A stretch of DNA of 7,086 nucleotides from Opitutia bacterium UBA7397 (GCA_002470605.1 DKND01000086.1:1-7086); one strand, 5' to 3'. Counted from the stretch's first letter, positions 1-6,950 are shown. Notes: generated from the sequence alone by a model not told the origin. Numbers and translations: made by a program.

Positions 1-845
1 GTGTTAAAGAAGCCGTGTTTTTCACCTTCATAGCCGACGAGTTCACAGCGGTTGCCGTTCTTCTTCATGATTTCGGCGAATTTCTCCACGGTGGTGTAGG
101 GGACGGTAGTATCGGCTTTGCCGTGGAAGATGATGGTCGGGGGTGTGCCTTTCTTGACGTGGTGCAAAGGAGAAATCGCTTCGGGCTCACAACCGAATTT
201 GGCCTTATCAAGTCCAGCGCCAAAACCTTTTAGGTCGAGGTCGGGAAAAGGAGCCATGACGGTGCCAGGGTTGAAGAGTACCAGGGCGTTTGGCATCGAG
301 GAAATCTTGAGGTCCTGATCGCTGCCTTCGAGTCCGGGTAAGGTTCCGGTCGCAGCGGCGAGGTGGCCACCTGCCGAGCCTCCAGCGGCGGCGATGCGGT
401 CTGGGTCGATGCCTAGGCGCACGGCGTTAGTCCGAATCCAGCGGACGCAGGCTTTGGCATCCGACACGCAGTCGGCCGGCTTGGCCTGTTGGCGCGAGGC
501 GACACGGTAATCAGCGACGAGCGCAACCATCCCGCGCGCGGCAAGTTCCCGGCTCTGCGCTTCAAATTGCACCGGAGAACCGCCGGTCCAGCCGCCGCCG
601 AAGAAAAAGACGATCGCGGCGCGTGGGCTGGTCGCTTTTTCGGTGGGATTAAAGATCCAGACTTTCATCTCGCTGTCCCCGATTTTACGATAGGTCTCGA
701 CCTGAGTGCCTTCGATGACCGGAGGGTAGCCGCCGGTTTTTCCGCCTGATGCTTTCTTGGGGGGAGGTCGGTTGGCTTTGGGCTTTTCTTGACCGACGGC
801 GGTGACGCAAAGGCATGCTAACAGAAGGGCAGTCAGTTTGTTCAT
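1..845 (-). CDS. Secreted alpha/beta hydrolase (acetyl-esterase/BD-FAE-like), partial at C-terminus
   Basis: This frame is open from an ATG at 845-843 to the left edge, giving 281 residues with no stop, so the C-terminus is missing. It begins with a Sec signal peptide (MNKLTALLLACLCVTAVGQE), probably cut after Gly18. A Lys/Pro-rich stretch (21-40) precedes the catalytic domain. The full set of alpha/beta-hydrolase motifs is visible: an oxyanion loop FFFGGGW (80-86), strand VADYRV (110-115), nucleophile elbow GGSAGG with Ser157, the acid Asp245 in HGKADTTVP, and His277 in EKHGFF. The usual His of the HGGGW oxyanion motif is Phe82 here. The family hydrolyses esters, and exported members often deacylate plant or algal polysaccharides; the substrate cannot be read from the sequence. 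It starts 59 bp after the GH2 gene on the same strand with no terminator between them, so co-transcription is plausible. No good Shine-Dalgarno site precedes the start. Confidence 0.93.
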   Translation of the reverse strand, partial: MNKLTALLLACLCVTAVGQEKPKANRPPPKKASGGKTGGYPPVIEGTQVETYRKIGDSEMKVWIFNPTEKATSPRAAIVFFFGGGWTGGSPVQFEAQSRELAARGMVALVADYRVASRQQAKPADCVSDAKACVRWIRTNAVRLGIDPDRIAAAGGSAGGHLAAATGTLPGLEGSDQDLKISSMPNALVLFNPGTVMAPFPDLDLKGFGAGLDKAKFGCEPEAISPLHHVKKGTPPTIIFHGKADTTVPYTTVEKFAEIMKKNGNRCELVGYEGEKHGFFN

Positions 846-904
846 GGGGGTAGGATTTTTTAAACACCTCACCAGCCGACTGCAACCCCTCGCCTTGCCG
901 CCTG
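846..904 (-). other. Short intra-operon gap between GH2 and hydrolase genes
   Basis: These 59 bp separate two genes on the same strand. I see no stem followed by a T-run that would stop transcription in the minus direction, and no clear promoter. A GAGGTG on the minus strand lies about 20 nt before the hydrolase ATG, too far for a standard ribosome-binding site. The simplest reading is a read-through spacer, making the two genes a likely operon. Confidence 0.45.
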
Positions 905-3331
905 TTACTTCTTTTTGATCGGTAAGAACACGGTGGGCAAACCTTCGGCCGAAAGTGAGCTGATCGCCTCTTGGCCGCTCAGTTGCAGTGAAATCCGGGC
1001 CCGGCCGTTATAAAGTTGGACGGCTCTCGAGCCCGTCGAGGTGCCAAGGTTGTCGAGGAGTCTGCCATCGCCGAGCAGTCCAAAACGAACGAGGTTGGCG
1101 GCATCTAAACATTCGACGCCCTGCGCGTCAAAGAGGCGGGCTTCCAGGGTGACTAGACCATCTTTTTGTTCGATCTCGTTGAGGGTAAGTTTGGCCGGTT
1201 GGGTCCACGCTTTGCTTTGGTAGCCGATTTCCAAGGTGTCGGTGACTGCTTGGCCGTTGCGACGTCCGCTTGCTTTCAAGGTGTTCTTACCGTCGGCGAG
1301 TTGGACGTTCCAATGCAAGCCAGCCGCCGGGTAATCTGCGCTGACGCGTTTCTTCGTCCCGACCGACTTACCATTGACGAAAAGTTCCGCCTCGTCGCAG
1401 TTTGAATAAACTTTCACTTCTTTCTCTTCGTTCGGTTTGCCCCAGCGCACGGGCCAGCCGTGACCAAAAATATGAATCATGGGCTTCTCCGCCCAATAAC
1501 TTTGGAAGACGTAATAGGTTTCCTTGGGCGTTCCGTCGCGCTCGATGACGCCTTTTTGGTTCACGCGTGGAACGGGGTTTTCAGGCCGCAGGGGCGTCGC
1601 GAAATCCTTGAAGATCCATTGGGCACTGCCCGTCAGCCAAGGCATCTCGTCTTGTTCCTTGAGGTGCCAGTCAAACAGGTTGCACATGTAGCTTTCCGAC
1701 CAATCGCCGTCTTTGGACATGCGTACTTTGCCCCCCGCCAGTTTGTAAGCTTTGCCTTTTTCGGCCGTGCCTTGGCCGGTGGCGACTTTGCCCATCATTT
1801 TTTCAGGTTCTTCGGCGAAGCGGTGCGCGTGGCTGTCGCCACCCCATTCGGCGTGGAAGAATCTCGGGGTGTCCTTTAAGGCCTTCTCCGCCGAAGCTTT
1901 GTATTCGGTGTAGCGGCCCGAATACCAACCGGCCCAGATGCTGGGCGAGTAGATATCGACGATGTCTTTGCAGAAGTCGCAACGGCGGATGCACGTCGGG
2001 CGCGAAGCATCCAACTGATGCGACAAGTCGTTAAGCTCCTTCATGAAGGTCCGGATTTTATCCTTATCGAAGACTTCGAAATCGCCGGGCCAGTCGTTCT
2101 CGTTACCCATGCCCCACATGATGATCGCCGGATGGTTGCGGTGCTGGTCGATCAGCGCCGTCAGCATGTCTTTGGCTTGCTGTTGGTATTCTTTGCCGCC
2201 CAGGCCGCCTCGGCACCAAGGGACTTCTTCCCATACAAGCAGGCCGAGTTCATCGCAAAGCTCGAGGACTAGCGGCGCTTGTTGGTAATGACCCAGGCGC
2301 ACGAAGTTCGCCCCCATGTCCTTGATCATTTTAAGGGTCTGGCGCACGACGTCGTCGGGCACGGCGGCCGCGGTGCCGGCATGGTCCTCATGGTAATGCG
2401 TACCGCGAAGCAGCAGGCGTTCGCCGTTGAGTTTGAACGGTCCGTGCTCGACCCATTCGCAACTCCGCACGCCGAAACGTTCGCCGAGGGTTTGTTCGCC
2501 GTGGCTGGATTTAAGGGTGAGGCTGACTTTATAAAGATTCGGGGCGCTTGGCGACCAGAGCGCTGGGTTATCGAGCGTGAAGGTGTCGAGTACGGTTTCG
2601 CCTTTCCATGCTGGCGTTTTCTTTGAGCTCTGGTGGACGATCTGATCTTTCGCATCTCGCACGACGATGCTGATTTCCAGGTCGCTTTTGAGTTCCGTCG
2701 GGTTGCGGAGGCGGGCCTTGATTTCAACTTGGGCCTGCTTGCCGTTCAGGGTGGCGTTCACGTGCGCGCTTTCCAGCGCGACGGCCGGGGTGTAGATGAG
2801 GCTGACATGTCGATACAGTCCGCCGTAACGGTTGAAGTCGCTCAGGTCCGAAGGGATGCTTTCGGCATTCCGCGAATTATCACATAAGACGGCCAGCGGT
2901 ACTTCGCCTTTGAATTCCGGATTCTTCGCCGCCTCGGTGATATCCACGGTCCATTCGTCGTAGCCTCCGGTATGCTCGCCAACTTTGCGGGTGTGGATGA
3001 AGACCTGCGATTTCTGACCAGCCCCGTCGAAGTGCAGCAAGGTGCGTCCGTTGGGATAGGGGTTCGCGACCTTGAGTTTGGTGCGATACCAGCCTGGGCC
3101 TTGGTAATAACGGACATCCGGGTCGACGGCGTCCCGCCCGTTGAAGCAATGGGGTAGGGTGACGTTCGTCCAAGTGACGTTGTCGCTCGCCGCGTCACCG
3201 CGCCAGGCTTCCCAGGCGCTGCCGAGCGAGCCTTGATAGTATTCCCAGCCGCCAGACAATCGCTGGGTCGTTTCCGCGGCCGGTAACCAGGTCGCGATGA
3301 GGGTCAAGAGGCAGAGGGCGAGCTTCTTCAT
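905..3331 (-). CDS. Secreted glycoside hydrolase family 2 (beta-galactosidase-like)
   Basis: This is an 808-residue exported GH2 enzyme. The signal peptide is MKKLALCLLTLIATWLPAAE, with cleavage near residue 19. The N-terminal sugar-binding jelly roll spans about 25-185 (TLPHCFNGRDA, GPGWYRTKL, GGYDEWTVDIT), and an immunoglobulin-like domain covers about 186-292. The TIM barrel (about 297-615) has the expected motifs: LNGERLLLRG, RLGHYQ (345-350), acid/base Glu411 in GMGNEN, nucleophile Glu495 in HAEWGGDSHAHR, and the barrel end QWIFKDFATP. Two beta domains follow: VYSNCDEAELFVNGKSVG (641-658), and a C-terminal module (711-808) with GDGRLLDNLGT. Known GH2 members are retaining exo-enzymes (beta-galactosidase, glucuronidase, mannosidase). 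The EWGGDSHAHR nucleophile loop departs from the textbook beta-galactosidase motif, so the sugar specificity is uncertain. A strong terminator lies upstream, so the gene probably has its own promoter in 3332-3402, although I find no consensus match there. No Shine-Dalgarno site is evident at the usual distance. Confidence 0.95.
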   Translation of the reverse strand: MKKLALCLLTLIATWLPAAETTQRLSGGWEYYQGSLGSAWEAWRGDAASDNVTWTNVTLPHCFNGRDAVDPDVRYYQGPGWYRTKLKVANPYPNGRTLLHFDGAGQKSQVFIHTRKVGEHTGGYDEWTVDITEAAKNPEFKGEVPLAVLCDNSRNAESIPSDLSDFNRYGGLYRHVSLIYTPAVALESAHVNATLNGKQAQVEIKARLRNPTELKSDLEISIVVRDAKDQIVHQSSKKTPAWKGETVLDTFTLDNPALWSPSAPNLYKVSLTLKSSHGEQTLGERFGVRSCEWVEHGPFKLNGERLLLRGTHYHEDHAGTAAAVPDDVVRQTLKMIKDMGANFVRLGHYQQAPLVLELCDELGLLVWEEVPWCRGGLGGKEYQQQAKDMLTALIDQHRNHPAIIMWGMGNENDWPGDFEVFDKDKIRTFMKELNDLSHQLDASRPTCIRRCDFCKDIVDIYSPSIWAGWYSGRYTEYKASAEKALKDTPRFFHAEWGGDSHAHRFAEEPEKMMGKVATGQGTAEKGKAYKLAGGKVRMSKDGDWSESYMCNLFDWHLKEQDEMPWLTGSAQWIFKDFATPLRPENPVPRVNQKGVIERDGTPKETYYVFQSYWAEKPMIHIFGHGWPVRWGKPNEEKEVKVYSNCDEAELFVNGKSVGTKKRVSADYPAAGLHWNVQLADGKNTLKASGRRNGQAVTDTLEIGYQSKAWTQPAKLTLNEIEQKDGLVTLEARLFDAQGVECLDAANLVRFGLLGDGRLLDNLGTSTGSRAVQLYNGRARISLQLSGQEAISSLSAEGLPTVFLPIKKK

Positions 3332-3402
3332 ATCTATCTTATCATTCGGCCCCCCTTTCAGGTGTGTAAATCAGTAAATAGCGCTCCGCCCTTTAAATGC
3401 AC
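3332..3402 (-). other. Leader/promoter-bearing spacer upstream of GH2 gene
   Basis: This spacer lies between the terminator of the upstream gene and the GH2 start codon. If the terminator is efficient, the GH2 promoter has to be here. On the minus strand the spacer is AT-rich in the middle, with a run of six G about 17-22 nt before the ATG and GATAAGATAG just upstream of it. I could not find a convincing -35/-10 pair, so this role rests on position alone. Confidence 0.3.
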
Positions 3403-3435
3403 AAAAAAGGGGTCTGACGCTTGGCCAGACCCCTT
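3403..3435 (-). terminator. Rho-independent terminator of the DUF1080–dehydrogenase–cytochrome gene
   Basis: A perfect 10-bp inverted repeat (AAGGGGTCTG at 3407-3416 and CAGACCCCTT at 3426-3435) encloses a 9-nt loop. Read on the minus strand, the GC-rich stem is followed at once by six T (3408-3403). It sits 28 nt beyond the TAA of the gene at 3464-6862. Read on the plus strand there is no T-run after the stem, so it should act in the minus direction only. It separates transcription of the large redox gene from the GH2–hydrolase pair. Confidence 0.88.
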
Positions 3436-3463
3436 CAGGTTCAGTTCTTATCCCTGCGTCCCC

Positions 3464-6400
3464 TTACTTCTTAAACATCGCGTTGGCTTTATCGCCACCG
3501 CTCAGAACGTAGGCCACGAGATCCAAGATCTCTTCCTGGGTCAGCATGCTGAGCAGCATCGGAGGCATCGGCGAAACTTTGCTCGGCTCGATGCTCTTCA
3601 CTTCCTTGCGGTCGATGGCGACCTGCTGAATGGGGTCGGAGGCATCGGTGTTGATGCTGACGCGGTCGCCGTTGAGATTGACTACGACTCCAGTGACGAC
3701 TTCACCGTTGTTCTTGGTGACGACGATTGGGATGAATTGCTCATTGAGCACCTTGCTCGGGTTGATGATCTGGTCGAGGAAGTCGTGCGGGCTGTAACGA
3801 CCTCCGGCCTGAGTGAGGTCAGGACCGGTCATGCCTCCGGCATTGCCGAAGCGGTGGCAGGTGAAGCAGGCGGCGGCGCTAAAGACCTTGCGGCCTTGAG
3901 CGTAGTCGCGGTTGTTCATGCCGTTGCTGGCGGCAGCGCTGAGTTCCTCGAGCGTCCAGTTCTTCGGCGTCCGGCCCGCGAACATGGCGCCGACGTTCTC
4001 AATCGCTGACTTCGGCTCAGGTTTGCGGCTGATGAGCTCGGCGAGCGACGTCTTTTCGGCGTCGGTGAAAGTCGCGAGCGAGTCATTGCGGATGAATTCG
4101 TTGAACTTGGCGAAGCTGGAGCCGCCACGGTAGTTGGCAGCTTTGAGGAACCATTCGAGTTGCTGCTTGCGCAACTCGGGCGTCCAGCCGGTCTTCAGGT
4201 TGCGCAGGCTACGGGCGTATTCCATTTGCGGCTCCTGGCTTTCGGCATTGTTGAGCAATGCGATGCCCTTGGCGGCGGCGGAAGGAGCCTGCAGCGCGAC
4301 GAGCGTCTCGCAGAGTTCCCAATTAAGCTCGAAGTTGTCAGCGGGGAAGGCGGGATCAAGCTTGGCGATGAGCGCCTGCACGGTCGCGTCGGCTGGCTTG
4401 CCGTAGCGGTTGAGGACGATCTCAGTGACGCGGACGAGCGCGAGGCGCTGGTCGTTACTCAGGCTTTTCCAATCGGCCTTGAGGATGCCTTCGAGAAGTT
4501 CTGCGCCAAGTTTGGCGTCGACGACGATTTCACCCACGCGATGGAAAGGGCAGATGCCGCCGACTTGGGCGAGGGCGAGGAGCGCCTCGTTGCGGGCGTC
4601 GGGATTGTTTTCCGTCAAGGCCTTGTCTTTCCACTCTGAGACGGGCTGGTGGGTGATGGCGATACGGGCAGCCCAGCGGATGAAACGGTCAGGGCTGCTG
4701 AGGTGCGGCCAAGCAAAGGCCACGGCCTTCGGGTCTTTATGGCCGTGGAAGGCTTCGAGCTGATGGCGCAGGTCGCGTTCGGGCGAGGCCTTGGCTGCGG
4801 CGTTGACTGCTGCGGTGCTTTCCTTGCCGACATAAGTTACGCGGTAGAGGCCGGATTGTACCTTCCGCCCGCCGATCGCGAAATACATCGCGCCATCTTT
4901 GGGATGGATGAGGACGTCAGTGACGGGGAGGGGGCCGCCGCTGATGAAATCGGTCTTAGTGCCGGCGTAGCTCGAGCCTTTGGCTTTGAGGTCAATCGCG
5001 TAGATTTTCCCCCAGCTCCAATCGAGGATGAAGAGCGACTCCTGGAATTTAGCCGGGAATTTGGCACCGTAACCAAAGGTCACACCGGTGGGCGAGCCGG
5101 GGCCGATGTTGACCGCGGCCGGCAGGTTGTCGGCGTAAAATTCAGGGCGTTTGCCGGCACCGTTGCGCCAGCCAAATTCGGCACCGCTGACGACGTGATT
5201 GACGCGCGTGGGGCGGTACCAAGGCGTATTGAAGTCATACTCCATGTCAGCGTCGTAGGTGAACAACTCGCCGTCACGGTTGAAGGCGCCGTCATAAATA
5301 TTACGGAAACCAGTCGCGTAGAGGTTGAAATCTTTACCGTCAGGGGAGACGCGGTAAATGCAACCGCCTGGGCCCATGACGTTACGCATGAAGCCGCGGC
5401 CGTCAGGCATGCGTGGAAGGACATGATCTTCGCCCCAGACTTTCGGGACGACGGAGTTCTCGGCAATCGAGGTCATCTTGGCGCCGTTGCCGGAGATCAG
5501 GAAGAGCGATTCACCATCAGGCGCAGGCACGATGGCATGGACGCCGTGATCGCCGCTCGAATCGATTTCGCGGAGTAGCTCGACCTTATCCAATTGGTCG
5601 TCGCCGTTAGTGTCGCTGATGCGATAAAGTCCGCAGGGGGACTTGTGCTCGTAGTCGTTGACGCCGCAATAGAGGGCGCCTTTGAACCAGGCCATGCCGT
5701 TGATCGCCCGGATCTCCACGGGTACTTTCTGCACGTCTTCGGTCTTCAGGGTTTCGCCGGCTGCGGGAGCATTGAAGCGATAGAGTGAGCCATATTGGTC
5801 ACTGGCGTAGATACGGCCTTTGCCGTCGGCGCAAAGGGCGACCCATGAGCCGAGGCTATCTCCGGGGACGGAGTAAAGGAGCTCGACCTTGAAGCCTTCC
5901 GGTGTGCGGATGTGCTCAACGGGAGTGGCCTTGTTTTCGCCAATGGCCTTTCCGCTGTCGGGGTTGGTCGGCTGGGCGGCCTTGGCTTTGGCTTTAGCTT
6001 TGCCTTTGGGGGCTTGCTTAGGAGCGGGTTCGGCCGCGATTTGCAGAAAGGCTTTGGTGGCAGGTTTGATGACCGGCGCAGCCTTCTTGGCCGGAGCTTT
6101 CTTTCCTTTGGCGCCAGGCTTTTCGACCTTCTGCGCATCGCTGGGGATAGGGTTCTTCTCGAGGGAAAGCAGGCCGCCTTCAGGGAGTTCCTTAAGCATC
6201 ACGTCCTTGATCTGGACGATCATGGCGGGGCCGCGGTGAACCTGGAAAGCGAGGATGCCTTCGAGTGAACGAGCTTTCTCATCATGGTCGATCAGGTCGA
6301 TAGTCACTTTGCCATCAACCTTGTGCGTGATGTGGTTGCCGTTCGCGATGACGGTGTATTCGTGCCATTCGGCGATATCGACTTTGACCTGTTCGTGTTC

Positions 6401-6862
6401 AGAGGCGAGCCACTTGCCACCCTTGTCATCGATGATGACGCTCTGTCCGTTCTGTACCAAGATGCCGCGCCCACGTTCTTCGTAGACCATGGCGTTGTTG
6501 GCAGCGGAGGGATGGACGTCGCACTGGTAGCCGCCGACGGACCATTTGCCGACTTCGGTTAATTCTTTGCTACGATACTGGATGCCGGAATTATTACCGC
6601 TTTCCTTGATCTTGGCATGCAGTTCGAAATTCTTCAGAACGCCGCCGCGCCAGATAAGGAATTGATTATAAGTAAAGGAAGCATCGTCAGGTCCCTTGGT
6701 CTTGCCGGTGATGCAACCATCCTGGATCGACCAGAACTCGGGGTTGCCGTCCCAGCCGGCGAGGGACTTGCCGTCGAAGATCGACTTAAAGCCTTCCTGG
6801 GCGGAAAGCGGGGCGAGGGCGGCCAGCAAGAATGCGAGCAGCACGGAGAGGGGGTTTCTCAT
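3464..6862 (-). CDS. Secreted fusion: DUF1080 (3-keto-glycoside hydrolase-like) + quinoprotein-like dehydrogenase propeller + HEAT-like region + CxxCH haem domain
   Basis: This protein has 1132 residues. The signal peptide is MRNPLSVLLAFLLAALAPLSA, probably cut before Gln22. DUF1080 spans about 24-226 (FKSIFDGKSLAGWDG, NSGIQYRS, GILAFQVHRGP, KDVMLKEL); this family includes 3-keto-disaccharide hydrolases. An Ala/Lys/Pro-rich linker covers about 240-315. A six-bladed propeller of the soluble glucose/sorbosone dehydrogenase type follows (about 318-678). His439 (GDHG, ten residues before PDG) and Arg520 (GFRN) line up with the catalytic His and quinone-binding Arg of PQQ glucose dehydrogenase, and GAEFGWRNGAG matches its GG-x-x-GW segment. 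Residues about 694-975 look helical and HEAT-like. The C-terminus is the haem domain: CFTCH (999-1003), GPDLT, INPSKVLNEQF, VVTGVVV, and MPPMLLSMLTQEEILDLVAYVL with a likely axial Met at 1099 or nearby. No transmembrane helix is evident beyond the signal peptide. The architecture is typical of Planctomycetes/Verrucomicrobia. Likely role: periplasmic sugar oxidation coupled to glycoside cleavage; the substrate is unknown. Confidence 0.93.
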   Translation of the reverse strand: MRNPLSVLLAFLLAALAPLSAQEGFKSIFDGKSLAGWDGNPEFWSIQDGCITGKTKGPDDASFTYNQFLIWRGGVLKNFELHAKIKESGNNSGIQYRSKELTEVGKWSVGGYQCDVHPSAANNAMVYEERGRGILVQNGQSVIIDDKGGKWLASEHEQVKVDIAEWHEYTVIANGNHITHKVDGKVTIDLIDHDEKARSLEGILAFQVHRGPAMIVQIKDVMLKELPEGGLLSLEKNPIPSDAQKVEKPGAKGKKAPAKKAAPVIKPATKAFLQIAAEPAPKQAPKGKAKAKAKAAQPTNPDSGKAIGENKATPVEHIRTPEGFKVELLYSVPGDSLGSWVALCADGKGRIYASDQYGSLYRFNAPAAGETLKTEDVQKVPVEIRAINGMAWFKGALYCGVNDYEHKSPCGLYRISDTNGDDQLDKVELLREIDSSGDHGVHAIVPAPDGESLFLISGNGAKMTSIAENSVVPKVWGEDHVLPRMPDGRGFMRNVMGPGGCIYRVSPDGKDFNLYATGFRNIYDGAFNRDGELFTYDADMEYDFNTPWYRPTRVNHVVSGAEFGWRNGAGKRPEFYADNLPAAVNIGPGSPTGVTFGYGAKFPAKFQESLFILDWSWGKIYAIDLKAKGSSYAGTKTDFISGGPLPVTDVLIHPKDGAMYFAIGGRKVQSGLYRVTYVGKESTAAVNAAAKASPERDLRHQLEAFHGHKDPKAVAFAWPHLSSPDRFIRWAARIAITHQPVSEWKDKALTENNPDARNEALLALAQVGGICPFHRVGEIVVDAKLGAELLEGILKADWKSLSNDQRLALVRVTEIVLNRYGKPADATVQALIAKLDPAFPADNFELNWELCETLVALQAPSAAAKGIALLNNAESQEPQMEYARSLRNLKTGWTPELRKQQLEWFLKAANYRGGSSFAKFNEFIRNDSLATFTDAEKTSLAELISRKPEPKSAIENVGAMFAGRTPKNWTLEELSAAASNGMNNRDYAQGRKVFSAAACFTCHRFGNAGGMTGPDLTQAGGRYSPHDFLDQIINPSKVLNEQFIPIVVTKNNGEVVTGVVVNLNGDRVSINTDASDPIQQVAIDRKEVKSIEPSKVSPMPPMLLSMLTQEEILDLVAYVLSGGDKANAMFKK

Positions 6863-6863
6863 G

Positions 6864-6937
6864 ATGGAGTTGTAATCTATGGCCTTTGGACACCCGTCAA
6901 TGACACTTGTTCAAATGACCGATAATGGAGTGTAATC
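6864..6937. repeat. Duplicated 13-14 bp motif flanking the start of the fusion gene
   Basis: ATGGAGTTGTAATC (6864-6877) and ATGGAGTGTAATC (6925-6937) differ by a single T and lie in the same orientation, 61 bp apart. On the minus strand they read GATTACAACTCCAT and GATTACACTCCAT. The first copy ends two bases before the gene's ATG. They could be binding sites for one regulator or simply a small duplication. Confidence 0.5.
6874..6900 (-). promoter_or_regulatory. Weak candidate promoter for the redox fusion gene
   Basis: On the minus strand TTGACG (6900-6895) matches five of six bases of the sigma-70 -35 box. TAGATT (6879-6874) matches four of six of the -10 box. The spacer is only 15 bp, and initiation would give a leader of just a few bases before the ATG at 6862. 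The short spacer and near-leaderless transcript make this tentative. No Shine-Dalgarno site is present upstream of the ATG. Confidence 0.2.
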
Positions 6938-6950
6938 GCTTATGGCGGCT

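Noticed and set aside
806..845. Possible lipoprotein signal (LLAC) in the alpha/beta hydrolase
   Set aside because: Cys11 would leave a signal peptide of only ten residues, too short for a lipobox; ordinary Sec cleavage after Gly18 fits better.
685..885. Minus-strand 66-codon frame overlapping the hydrolase start
   Set aside because: It is in a different frame from the hydrolase at 1-845, whose signal peptide and catalytic motifs show which frame is real.
846..904. Terminator between the GH2 and hydrolase genes
   Set aside because: Only 3-4 bp stems can be drawn. The T-run that an intrinsic terminator needs does not follow a stem on the minus strand.
1460..1879. 139-codon open frame on the plus strand
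   Set aside because: It is antisense to the GH2 barrel end, with no independent coding support.
3362..4009. 215-codon open frame on the plus strand
   Set aside because: It crosses the terminator hairpin and then runs antisense to the haem domain. The product is a shadow with no recognisable domain.
4649..5578. 309-codon open frame on the plus strand
   Set aside because: It lies wholly antisense to the dehydrogenase propeller, whose motifs are unmistakable. Its translation shows no family motif and looks like the mirror of GC-biased codons.
6909..6914. TTGAAC as a second -35 box for the fusion gene
   Set aside because: No acceptable -10 hexamer lies 15-19 bp downstream.
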